From Clostridiales bacterium (GTDB taxonomy: Bacteria > Bacillota > Clostridia > Christensenellales > Aristaeellaceae): a stretch of 32,505 nt of DNA. The stretch covers positions 1-32,505 of the forward strand of contig SVGL01000027.1 in the NCBI GenBank assembly GCA_015056325.1, written 5' to 3'. The position numbers and the translations under genes are program-made. The notes beneath the pieces are model-generated. The model had not been told where the DNA came from and ran no database searches. It worked only from the letters and a program-made list of their open reading frames with translations. Positions 13,620-21,097 of the stretch are shown here, in pieces. Within the stretch, counting starts at the first letter, position 1. Each line of letters opens with the position of its first letter.

Positions 13620-14405
13620 ATGGCCAAGATCATCTCCATCATCAATCAGAAGGGCGGCGTGGGCAAGACCACCACGGCGGTCAACCTGTCTGCCCTCATG
13701 GCGGACATGGGCCAGCGGGTCCTCCTGGTCGATCTGGATCCCCAGGGCAACGCCACCTCCGGCATCGGTATGGCGGTGGAGGACAAGTCCATGTACGAGG
13801 TGCTGATGGGCCGTGTGCAGATGAAGAACCTGGTGGAGAAAACCGATTTCAAGAACCTCTCCGTGGCGGGCAGCGACATCCGCCTGGCGGACGCGGAGCT
13901 TCAGCTGGTGAATGTGGACAAGCGCGAAACCCGCCTGAAGACCGCCCTCGGCGCAGTGGCGAAGGACTTCGACTTCATCATCATAGACTGTCCGCCGAGT
14001 TTGTCCCTGCTGACGGTCAATGCCCTGACCGCTTCCGACAGCGTGATCATCCCCATCCAGTGCGAGTACTACGCGCTGGAGGGCGTGGCCAGCCTGGTTC
14101 AGACCATCCAGCGGGTGAAGAAGACCTTCAACCCCCGCCTGGACATCGAGGGCGTGCTGCTGACGATGCTCGACGGCCGCACCAACCTGGGCCTCCAGGT
14201 GGTGGACGAGGTCAAGAAGCACTTCAAGAAGCAGGTGTACGCCACCGTGATCCCGCGCACCGTGCGCCTGGGCGAAGCGCCCTCCCACGGCGAGCCCATC
14301 CACATTTACGACAAGCGCTCCACCGGCACCACGGCCTATGCGGCCCTGGCCCAGGAGGTTTTAAAGCGCAATGGCGTGAAGGTGGATAAGAACTGGAAAC
14401 TTTGA
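13620..14405 (+). CDS. parA: Chromosome partition ATPase ParA (Soj)
   Basis: A 261-residue deviant Walker ATPase that moves chromosome origins with ParB and affects replication initiation. The P-loop is KGGVGKTTT (11-19), with the signature Lys at 11 before Lys16. DLDPQGNATSG is the A' block, and FIIIDCPPSLSLLTVNAL is Walker B. C-terminal RLGEAPSHGEPI is characteristic of Soj. There is no N-terminal helix-turn-helix domain, so this is the short chromosomal type. AAGGAGG lies 8 bases before ATG 13620; ATG 13590 would place that site inside the gene. Followed by parB after a 140-base repeat-bearing gap. Confidence 0.96.
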   Translation: MAKIISIINQKGGVGKTTTAVNLSALMADMGQRVLLVDLDPQGNATSGIGMAVEDKSMYEVLMGRVQMKNLVEKTDFKNLSVAGSDIRLADAELQLVNVDKRETRLKTALGAVAKDFDFIIIDCPPSLSLLTVNALTASDSVIIPIQCEYYALEGVASLVQTIQRVKKTFNPRLDIEGVLLTMLDGRTNLGLQVVDEVKKHFKKQVYATVIPRTVRLGEAPSHGEPIHIYDKRSTGTTAYAALAQEVLKRNGVKVDKNWKL

Positions 14406-14408
14406 TCA

Positions 14409-14517
14409 ATGCGGAATGCGGAATTCGGAATGCGGAATGAAATGATGCATTGCGAGATCCGGTATCCGTTCAGAACTGTAAACAAATTCCGAATTCCGAA
14501 TTCATCATTCCGAATTC
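14409..14517. repeat. GGAAT-rich inverted repeat between parA and parB
   Basis: The left arm (14409-14440) is built from GCGGAAT and TTCGGAAT units. The right arm (14484-14517) is built from ATTCCGAATTC units. The arms are near-complementary and can fold into a long hairpin. The element translates as MRNAEFGMRNEM and RIPNSSFRI, but the frame has no ribosome binding site and is not treated as a gene. It looks like a dispersed intergenic palindrome that inserted between parA and parB. Confidence 0.75.
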
Positions 14518-14545
14518 AAAAACGAACGGAAAGTGAGTTTTTGCT

Positions 14546-15418
14546 ATGCCCAAGAAGACGCGCGGACTTGCCCGGGGCCTCGACGCCCTGCTGCCCGAAC
14601 TGGATACCACGGCCTCTGGCGCGGGCCAGGAGATCGCCATCGGCGACATCGACCCCAATCCCGATCAGCCCCGCCATACCTTCTCCGAGGAGAGTATCGC
14701 TCAGCTGGCTCAGTCCATCAAGGATCAGGGCATTTTGCAGCCCATTCTGGTGACCCCGGTGAAGGGCGGCCGCTACCGCATCGTTGCTGGTGAACGCCGC
14801 TGGCGGGCGGCCCGCGAGGCAGGCTTGCATGCGGTGCCCTGCATCGTCCGTGAGATGGACGTGGTGACCCAGATGGAGATCGCGCTGATCGAGAATATCC
14901 AGCGCGAGGACTTGAACCCCGTCGAAACCGCCATGGGCATCCAGAGCCTGATGAAGCAGTGCGGCTACACCCAGGAGACCGTGGCTCAGCGACTCTCAAA
15001 GTCCCGCCCTGCGGTGGCGAATCTGCTGCGCCTGCTCACTCTGCCGGAGGACGTCATCGACATGGTGCGCCGCAATGCCCTGTCCGCAGGTCATGCCCGC
15101 GTGCTGGCTGGCCTGGATTCCGACGACGTGAAGCTTTCCCTGGCCAAGCGCTCCATTGAGGAAGGCTGGTCTGTCCGTCAGCTGGAGAACGCTGCGGCGC
15201 TGCTCAAGCAGTCCTCCGCCAAGCTCCCCAAGCAGGAAAAGCCCCTGCACATCCTGCCCGCTGAGCTGACCGAGCTGGAGAACCTTTGCCGCGAGACCTT
15301 CGGCATGCGAGCGACTCTCATGGGTACCGCCAAGAAGGGCAAGATCGTGCTGCAGTATTACTCCCAGGACGAGCTGGAGCGCCTCAACGAGGTGCTGCAG
15401 CAGCTGAATAACTTATGA
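14546..15418 (+). CDS. parB: Chromosome partition protein ParB (Spo0J)
   Basis: A 290-residue CTP-dependent DNA clamp that loads at parS and spreads. N terminus: basic PKKTRGLARGLDALLPEL, which stimulates ParA. CTP-binding domain: IDPNPDQPR, GRYRIVAGERRWRAA and ENIQREDLNP. The helix-turn-helix YTQETVAQRLSKSRPAVAN near residue 135 reads parS. The C-terminal dimerisation domain (about 230-290) is normal. The ribosome binding site (GGAAAGTGAG, about 8 bases upstream) is weaker than elsewhere in the window, perhaps because the repeat inserted just upstream. Confidence 0.96.
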   Translation: MPKKTRGLARGLDALLPELDTTASGAGQEIAIGDIDPNPDQPRHTFSEESIAQLAQSIKDQGILQPILVTPVKGGRYRIVAGERRWRAAREAGLHAVPCIVREMDVVTQMEIALIENIQREDLNPVETAMGIQSLMKQCGYTQETVAQRLSKSRPAVANLLRLLTLPEDVIDMVRRNALSAGHARVLAGLDSDDVKLSLAKRSIEEGWSVRQLENAAALLKQSSAKLPKQEKPLHILPAELTELENLCRETFGMRATLMGTAKKGKIVLQYYSQDELERLNEVLQQLNNL

Positions 15419-15419
15419 G

Positions 15420-15494
15420 GTCGGGTAAAACCCGACTAACGCAGGCCATTGCTTGCAATGGACAAGTGCAGCCAGCGCCCACAGACAATGTGGG
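15420..15494 (+). other. Three consecutive hairpins after parB
   Basis: GTCGGGT/ACCCGAC (15420-15436), CCATTGC/GCAATGG (15446-15461) and CCCACA/TGTGGG (15478-15494). None is followed by a T-run. They lie in the 106-base gap before the sugar transferase, where no promoter was found. Confidence 0.6.
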
Positions 15495-15524
15495 TGATGG
15501 ACGAATCAAAGGAGGCCCGTCACG

Positions 15525-16223
15525 ATGGCAAATCTTCCGCCTCTCCCCAAGCTGCCCCGCTGGGACGGCCCGCTGTCCCACCCGTTCTATTCCAACGTTG
15601 TCAAGCGCGTGCTGGACTTCACCCTCGCGCTGCTGATGCTCATCCCGGCCAGCTTCGTGATGATCCCCCTGGCCATCTGGGTGAAGCTGGACAGCCCTGG
15701 CCCCGTCTTCTACCGGGCGGTGCGCGGCGGCTACAAGAATCAGCCCTTTTACATCATGAAATTCCGCACCATGGTGGTGGATGCCGACAAGACCGGCGGC
15801 TGCACTGCCAAGGACGACCCCCGCGTGACCAAATCCGGCAAGATCATGCGCCGCCTGAAGCTGGACGAGCTGCCCCAGCTGCTCAACATCATCAAGGGTG
15901 ATATGAGCTTCGTCGGCCCGCGCCCGGAGCTGCTCTTGTACACCAACGCCTACACCGAGGAGCAGCAGTGCATCATGTGGGTGCGCCCCGGTATCACCGA
16001 CCGCTCCTCCATCGTGTACATCGCGCAGGATGAGATCGTCGGCACCGAGAATCCTGTCGAGAACTACGAGAAGTACATCCTGCCGGAGAAGAATCGTCTG
16101 CGCGTGGAGTACGCCAAGAATCAGTCTTTCAAGCTGGACATGGGGCTGTTCTTCGAGACCATCGGCGGCGTGTTCGGCAAGGCGAAGAAGATGGCGCAGG
16201 AAAAGGGGAAGAAATCAGCATGA
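15525..16223 (+). CDS. Undecaprenyl-phosphate sugar phosphotransferase
   Basis: A 232-residue member of the bacterial sugar transferase family (polyprenyl glycosylphosphotransferase). These start a surface glycan by moving sugar-1-phosphate from a nucleotide sugar to undecaprenyl phosphate. It has one hydrophobic hairpin segment (about 32-52), then DSPGPVFYRAVRGGYKNQPF, FYIMKFRTMVVDAD, RLKLDELPQLLNIIKGDMSF and VGPRPE, all family blocks. Only the catalytic core is present, without the large N-terminal membrane domain of WbaP-type enzymes. GGAGG precedes ATG 15525. The stop overlaps the next start (ATGA), so it is coupled to the transketolase genes. Confidence 0.93.
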   Translation: MANLPPLPKLPRWDGPLSHPFYSNVVKRVLDFTLALLMLIPASFVMIPLAIWVKLDSPGPVFYRAVRGGYKNQPFYIMKFRTMVVDADKTGGCTAKDDPRVTKSGKIMRRLKLDELPQLLNIIKGDMSFVGPRPELLLYTNAYTEEQQCIMWVRPGITDRSSIVYIAQDEIVGTENPVENYEKYILPEKNRLRVEYAKNQSFKLDMGLFFETIGGVFGKAKKMAQEKGKKSA

Positions 16224-17092
16224 CCTACACGGAAAAGACCCATGCGGCCTTCGGTGACCAGCCCATTGACACCGCGGATGCGCGGGTGCTGGCCTGGCTG
16301 ATCCGCCGCCATGGCCTGGAAATGACCCACATCAGCCGCGGCAGCCACATCGGCGCGATCTTCTCCCTGGCGGAGATCATGGCGACGCTGTACACCGGTG
16401 TGCTGAATGTGAATCCGGCTGAGCCCAAGATGCCTGGCCGCGACCGGCTGATCCTCTCCAAGGGCCACGCGGGCGCGGCGGTCTATGCGGCGCTGGCCGA
16501 GCGCGGCTTCTTCGACGTGGAGGAGCTGTCTACCCATTATGCAAACGGCAGCCGTCTGTCCGGCCACGTGAGCCACAAGGGCGTGCCGGGCGTGGAGTTC
16601 TCTACCGGCTCCCTTGGCCACGGTCTGGCGGTAGCCGCAGGGATGGCCCTGGGCGGCAAGAAGGATGCAGCCGACTGGCGCGTCTTCTGCGTCATGGGCG
16701 ACGGCGAGTGCGACGAGGGCTCCGTCTGGGAGGCTGCGCTGCAGGCTCACCAGTACAAGCTGGATAACCTGGTCGCGGTCGTCGACCACAACCGCATGCA
16801 GTCCCTGGACTTCTGCGAGAACACCATCGCCCTGGAGCCCTTCACCGACAAGTGGGCCTCCTTCGGCTGGAATGTGATGCAGGTGGACGGCCACGACGTG
16901 GAAGCTCTCCGCGTTGCCTTTGAGCAGGCCAAGGCCAACCTGGGCACCGGCAAGCCAACCGTCATCATCGCCGAGACCACCAAGGGGAAGGGCGTGTCCT
17001 TCATGGAGAATGACATCCTGTGGCACTACCGCACGCCCCAGGGCGAGGAGTACGAAGCAGCACTGAAGGAACTGGAGGCGCTCAGGCCATGA
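16220..17092 (+). CDS. Transketolase N-terminal subunit
   Basis: A 290-residue thiamine-diphosphate-binding half of a split transketolase, which transfers a two-carbon ketol unit between sugars. Visible: SHIGAIFSLAEIMATLY, LSKGHAGAAVYAAL, FSTGSLGHGLAVAAG, and the ThDP/Mg motif from GDGECDEG (about residue 159) to VVDHN. It overlaps the sugar transferase by 4 bases and the C-terminal subunit by 4 bases. That tight coupling suggests equal synthesis of the two chains. Its place among surface-glycan genes hints at making an unusual sugar rather than the central pentose pathway. Confidence 0.93.
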   Translation: MTYTEKTHAAFGDQPIDTADARVLAWLIRRHGLEMTHISRGSHIGAIFSLAEIMATLYTGVLNVNPAEPKMPGRDRLILSKGHAGAAVYAALAERGFFDVEELSTHYANGSRLSGHVSHKGVPGVEFSTGSLGHGLAVAAGMALGGKKDAADWRVFCVMGDGECDEGSVWEAALQAHQYKLDNLVAVVDHNRMQSLDFCENTIALEPFTDKWASFGWNVMQVDGHDVEALRVAFEQAKANLGTGKPTVIIAETTKGKGVSFMENDILWHYRTPQGEEYEAALKELEALRP

Positions 17093-18012
17093 GAGATGCA
17101 TTCACCCGTGCGCTGATGCGCGAAGCCGCTAAGGATCCCAAGCTGACCCTCGTCACCGGCGATCTGGGCTTTGGCGTGCTGAAGCCCTTCTGGGAGACCT
17201 ATCCTGACCAGTTTGTCAACGCGGGCATCGCCGAGCAGGGCATGACCGGCCTTGCCGCCGGCCTCGCCATGACCGGCCGCACTGTGCTGACCTATTCCAT
17301 CGGCAATTTCCCGACCCTGCGCTGCATCGAGCAGATCCGCAACGACTGCGCGTACCACAACGCCAACGTGAAGGTGGTGTGCGTGGGCGGCGGCTTCGTG
17401 TACGGGAGCCTGGGCATGTCCCACCATGCGACGGAGGACATGGCGATCCTGCGCGCGCTGCCCGGCGTGACGGTCTTCACCCCCGGCGATCCCCACGAGG
17501 TGGAGGCCATCGTTCCGGTGATGCTCAGCACTCCCGGCACCTGCTATCTGCGCCTGGGCCGTGGCGGCGAACCCTATCTGCATGCGGGCCCCATCGAAAA
17601 TTATACCGCCCCCAAGGCGCTGACCCTTCGCGAAGGCAAGGACGTGGCGCTGCTGTCCGCCGGCGGTATCCTGACCCAGACGGTGGGTGCGGCTAAGCTG
17701 CTTTCCGAGCAGGGTGTGTCCGCCGAGGTGGTGAGCTTCCCCTGCCTAAAGCCCATTGACCGGGAGAAGCTCGTCGAGCTCAGCCAGCGCTTCAGGCACA
17801 TCGTTACGGTGGAGGAGCACTCCATCGTGGGCGGCTTCGGCAGCGCGGTGTGCGAGGTCATTGCGGAGACGGGCGCGAACTGCCGCGTCCACCGCATCGG
17901 CATGGAGGACGTGTACTCCACCATCGTTGGCACGCAGCAGTACCTGCGCGGTGAGTACCGGATGGACGAGTGCGCCATCTGCGAGCGGACCCTTGCTTGG
18001 CTGAACGACTAA
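17089..18012 (+). CDS. Transketolase C-terminal subunit
   Basis: A 307-residue partner of the preceding gene with the pyrimidine-binding and C-terminal domains. FVNAGIAEQGMTGLAAGLAM holds the catalytic Glu that activates ThDP. YGSLGMSHHATEDMAILRAL replaces the usual GEDGPTHQP-type region of full-length enzymes, as in other split transketolases of unassigned substrate. The C-terminal domain has HSIVGGFGSAVCEV. The start at 17089 overlaps the previous stop (ATGA). Confidence 0.93.
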   Translation: MRDAFTRALMREAAKDPKLTLVTGDLGFGVLKPFWETYPDQFVNAGIAEQGMTGLAAGLAMTGRTVLTYSIGNFPTLRCIEQIRNDCAYHNANVKVVCVGGGFVYGSLGMSHHATEDMAILRALPGVTVFTPGDPHEVEAIVPVMLSTPGTCYLRLGRGGEPYLHAGPIENYTAPKALTLREGKDVALLSAGGILTQTVGAAKLLSEQGVSAEVVSFPCLKPIDREKLVELSQRFRHIVTVEEHSIVGGFGSAVCEVIAETGANCRVHRIGMEDVYSTIVGTQQYLRGEYRMDECAICERTLAWLND

Positions 18013-18025
18013 GAGGGATATCTAT

Positions 18026-18658
18026 ATGAAGAAACTCATTGCGCTGTTGCTGCTTGTGTGCCTGCTGCCCCTATGTGCGCTGGCGGAGATGGACGAGGAA
18101 GGCAATATCGTTGTGGAATTGGACGGCGCGAAGTTCTTCTTTACGCCTATCTCGGATGGATATTGCCTAACCCGGGAATCGAGCGCGTCAGTCTTCAGCC
18201 AAGCAGGCCTGAGCCAGCGGGAGATTCTGCCGTTAATGGTAGAATCTGATATGTATGCGTTCATGTTTGACACTGCGCAGACCTACGAGGTACATGTCTA
18301 CGCCTATCCGACGAAGGCCGAGGACTACAACGACCTGACCGAATATGGCGAGACGGTGGAGTGCGAGTATTACCGGAGCCATCTGGCCGAGTACGGCTAT
18401 GACGTTGCGGCGGTAGAGATGTATCATGTTCCTGGCGGGCATAAGTTTGTGTGGACAAATGCAGCCTATACCTATGAGGATGGCTTTGTAGAGCACATGA
18501 GCGAATACATGACCTGTCACGGCGGCTACATGGTGTCAATCGTGCTCTTCCCCTTTGAGGGCGAGATTACAGAGAAACACCTCGCCATTGGTGATGCAAT
18601 TGCGGAATCCCTGTGGATCATGGAGGATGCCATCAGCCTGGACATGACTGGCGTGTAA
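18026..18658 (+). CDS. Secreted protein of unknown function
   Basis: A 210-residue exported protein. The signal peptide MKKLIALLLLVCLLPLCALA is followed by EMDEEGN, a type I cleavage pattern without a lipobox cysteine at the site. The mature part is acidic and mixed alpha/beta. FFFTPISDGYCLTRESS, then VHVYAYPTK, YRSHLAEYGYDVAAVE and YMVSIVLFPFEG give a pattern of strands and helices that recalls the broken lipoprotein at 9518. AGAGGG lies upstream of ATG 18026. It is in one direction with the glycan genes on both sides (13 bases after the transketolase). No family recognised. Confidence 0.8.
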   Translation: MKKLIALLLLVCLLPLCALAEMDEEGNIVVELDGAKFFFTPISDGYCLTRESSASVFSQAGLSQREILPLMVESDMYAFMFDTAQTYEVHVYAYPTKAEDYNDLTEYGETVECEYYRSHLAEYGYDVAAVEMYHVPGGHKFVWTNAAYTYEDGFVEHMSEYMTCHGGYMVSIVLFPFEGEITEKHLAIGDAIAESLWIMEDAISLDMTGV

Positions 18659-18669
18659 GCAAGGATAGG

Positions 18670-18693
18670 GCGGCTAGGTTTGTCACCAGCCGC
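18670..18693 (+). other. Intergenic hairpin
   Basis: GCGGCT (18670-18675) pairs with AGCCGC (18688-18693) across a 12-base loop. No T-run follows. It lies between the secreted protein and the LicD-type gene. Confidence 0.4.
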
Positions 18694-18712
18694 TGAATAA
18701 GGAGAGATACAA

Positions 18713-19459
18713 ATGGAAGAAAAGAAGCTTTCCCTTGAGGAAATCCACGCGGAGCTCATCGAGCAGCTGCGGGACGTGATCGCCGTGTGCGAGCGCCACG
18801 GTATTGAGTACAACCTGATGTGCGGTACCCTCCTGGGTGCGGTGCGTCATAAGGGCTTCATCCCCTGGGATGACGATGTTGACCTGCTGATGACCCGCGC
18901 GAATTTCGAGAAGTTCCGCGTGGTGTACCCCCAGGAGTGCGACCAGCGCTTCGAGCTGACCTATCTGGACACCTGGACGCCCCGCGTCATGAACCGCGAC
19001 CCGGAGAAGGCGGCGGCCTTTACCGATTTCTTCATCCTGGATCCGGTGCCGGAAGCGGGTCTCAAGCGTAAGCTGTGGTTCCTGCGGCTGCACATGCTCC
19101 AGGGCATGATGAAGAAGAAGGTTGATTACTCCCGCTTCAGCTGGAAGAACAAGATTCTGCTCTTCGGCACCCACCTCATGGGCCTGCCCTTCTCCACCGC
19201 GTGGAAGGCCAAGATGTACGATAAGTGGTCCACCTCCGTCAAGGAAGGCAACGACCTGTGCATGTCCAACGGCGCGTTTGAACTGATGATGCACATCTGG
19301 CATCCGGAGCAGTTTGAGGAGAAGGTCAAGGTGCCCTTCGAGAGCCTGGAGTGCCTGATTCCCAAGAAGTGGGATGAGGTGCTGACCATCCTCTTCGGCC
19401 CGGACTACATGACCCCGCCGCCGGAAGCGGAGCGCGTGGCCAAGCACCTGGACATCTGA
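18713..19459 (+). CDS. LicD family phosphotransferase
   Basis: A 248-residue LicD/FKTN-type protein of the nucleotidyltransferase fold. The family attaches phosphocholine, ribitol phosphate or similar groups to surface polymers. The core block is MCGTLLGAVRHKGFIPWDDD followed by VDLLM (about residues 37-60); the Asp residues bind metal. Later DFFILDPVPE and the C-terminal FGPDYMTPPP fit the family. No membrane helix is present. GGAGAG precedes ATG 18713. It is placed at the end of the sugar transferase/transketolase run, which supports a role in decorating the same surface glycan. The donor is unknown. Confidence 0.9.
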   Translation: MEEKKLSLEEIHAELIEQLRDVIAVCERHGIEYNLMCGTLLGAVRHKGFIPWDDDVDLLMTRANFEKFRVVYPQECDQRFELTYLDTWTPRVMNRDPEKAAAFTDFFILDPVPEAGLKRKLWFLRLHMLQGMMKKKVDYSRFSWKNKILLFGTHLMGLPFSTAWKAKMYDKWSTSVKEGNDLCMSNGAFELMMHIWHPEQFEEKVKVPFESLECLIPKKWDEVLTILFGPDYMTPPPEAERVAKHLDI

Positions 19460-19484
19460 TGACTAAAGGGGTTTCCTCATATAT

Positions 19485-20294
19485 ATGGATATGATATTCT
19501 GCCCGCTGTACTCCGGGTCGAGCGGCAATGCGCTCTTCGTGCAGTACGGCGGCACTCGTTTGCTGATCGACGCGGGCAAGTCCGGCAAGATGATCGCCGA
19601 GGCCCTGGATATGATCGGCGTTGACCCCAAGACCCTGGACGGCGTGCTCGTCACCCATGAGCACACCGACCACATTGCGGGCGTGGGCGTGCTGGCGCGC
19701 AAGTACAAGCTGCCGGTCTACGCCACCTATGCCACCTGGGCCGCCATGGATGAAAAGGTCGGCAAGATGCCCGAGGGATGCCGCCGCACCTTCGATACCT
19801 TTTCTGATTTCTATCTCGGGGATATTGGCGTAGTGCCCTTCTCCATTCCCCATGATGCGGCGGATCCCGTGGGATACCGGCTATGGGGCGGCAATGTGAG
19901 CATCTCTACGGCAACGGACCTGGGTTTCTTCCCCAGAACCGTGCGGGATGCGGTGGCTGGCTCCTCCCTGGTGCTGCTGGAGAGCAACCACGACCCGGAT
20001 ATGCTCCGCATGAACGATCATTACACGCTGCGCCTCAAGCAGCGCATTCTCTCCAACCACGGGCACCTGTCGAATGACGCCTGCGCTGATGCGCTGCTCC
20101 AGCTGGTGGATGCAGGGACGCAGCATGTCATCCTTGGCCATCTGAGCGGGGAGAACAACACGCCCGCTCTGGCGCGGCGCGTCAGCGAGGAGCGGATGCA
20201 GCGCGAGGGCGTTCGCCTGGGTGTTGACCTCTTCCTGGAGGTGGCCCGCCGCGATCAGGTGGGCAGCGTTTACACCCTGGAGGCCGATGTATGA
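19485..20294 (+). CDS. walJ: MBL-fold metallohydrolase, YycJ/WalJ type
   Basis: A 269-residue metallo-beta-lactamase-fold hydrolase. The N terminus CPLYSGSSGNALFVQYGGTR matches YycJ/WalJ (the SGSSGN block). The metal motif is HEHTDHI near residue 57; further metal ligands are STATDLG and LESNHD, with the terminal HVILGHLSGENN. WalJ proteins act on nucleic acid or help coordinate cell division with the WalRK system. Here the gene is not next to walRK. The start is uncertain: AAAGGGG lies 13 bases before ATG 19485, and ATG 19491 is an alternative. The stop overlaps the CPBP gene start (ATGA). Confidence 0.9.
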   Translation: MDMIFCPLYSGSSGNALFVQYGGTRLLIDAGKSGKMIAEALDMIGVDPKTLDGVLVTHEHTDHIAGVGVLARKYKLPVYATYATWAAMDEKVGKMPEGCRRTFDTFSDFYLGDIGVVPFSIPHDAADPVGYRLWGGNVSISTATDLGFFPRTVRDAVAGSSLVLLESNHDPDMLRMNDHYTLRLKQRILSNHGHLSNDACADALLQLVDAGTQHVILGHLSGENNTPALARRVSEERMQREGVRLGVDLFLEVARRDQVGSVYTLEADV

Positions 20295-21082
20295 GCAAGA
20301 CCTGCAAAGTGCTGCTGGCGATGCTCGGATTGGCGGTGCTGAAAAGGCCGGTGGACGTTCTGCTGGCGGTGATGCTGCCCGACGTCTCGGTGAACCCGGC
20401 CGTGAACTGCCTGACCGGGGCGCTGGTGAGTATTCTGCTGCTGGGGATACCCGCGTGGCTGCTGCGTCCCTGGACGAGCCTACGCCTGCCGCAGACGAAA
20501 TCTATCTGGCAGGGGATGCTGTTGGGTGCTGCGATGGCCCTGCTGACCCGTGTTGCCCTGTCCCCGGTGGACGCTGCCTGGCGGGGCTGGCTGAGGCTCA
20601 CGCCCAATGCGCTGCCGGTGCCGGAGAACCTCCCTGTGGCGGTGGCGTATATCATGGCGCTGGCGGTGATCCCTGCGATAACGGAGGAAGTCTTCTTCCG
20701 GGGCGCGGTGCTGACGGGGCTGCTTGATGGCAGCCGCCGGGAGACCGCGGTGCTGCTGACGACGGCGGCCTTCGCCTTCATGCACGGCAGCCTGGTGAAT
20801 ATCCCCAGCTTGCTGGCTGTGTCGCTGGTGCTGACGCTGACGATGCTCCATTCAGGGCGGATCTCGGTGGCAATAGCAACGCATTTCTTCTATAATATAT
20901 CTGCGCTGGCGTGGGCGGGCCTTCCCGGATGGGGGAGCCTCCTTTGTGGCGCAGGGCTGATCGGTATGATGGCGTACGTCGTCCTCCGTCAGCCGAAAAT
21001 GGCTCATCCGCCGATGAAGAAGGCGGACGGGCTGATCGCCGCCGCAGCGCTCATCGTGCTGGCGGCACTGTACTTTATCTGA
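20291..21082 (+). CDS. CPBP family intramembrane metalloprotease
   Basis: A 263-residue polytopic membrane protein of the CAAX-processing/bacteriocin-immunity (CPBP, Abi) family. Catalytic motifs are EEVFFR at 132-137, H165 in MHGSLVN and HFFYN at 198-202, all intact, so it should be active. About seven hydrophobic helices. Family members cut membrane peptides or process prenylated or bacteriocin substrates. It is translationally coupled to the MBL gene and lies 15 bases before the ABC-F gene. The substrate is unknown. Confidence 0.92.
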   Translation: MSKTCKVLLAMLGLAVLKRPVDVLLAVMLPDVSVNPAVNCLTGALVSILLLGIPAWLLRPWTSLRLPQTKSIWQGMLLGAAMALLTRVALSPVDAAWRGWLRLTPNALPVPENLPVAVAYIMALAVIPAITEEVFFRGAVLTGLLDGSRRETAVLLTTAAFAFMHGSLVNIPSLLAVSLVLTLTMLHSGRISVAIATHFFYNISALAWAGLPGWGSLLCGAGLIGMMAYVVLRQPKMAHPPMKKADGLIAAAALIVLAALYFI

Positions 21083-21097
21083 TACCGGAGGGATACC

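Noticed and set aside
14409..14753. 114-codon frame beginning MRNAEFGMRNEM
   Set aside because: It is the translation of the GGAAT repeat and then an out-of-frame reading of parB.
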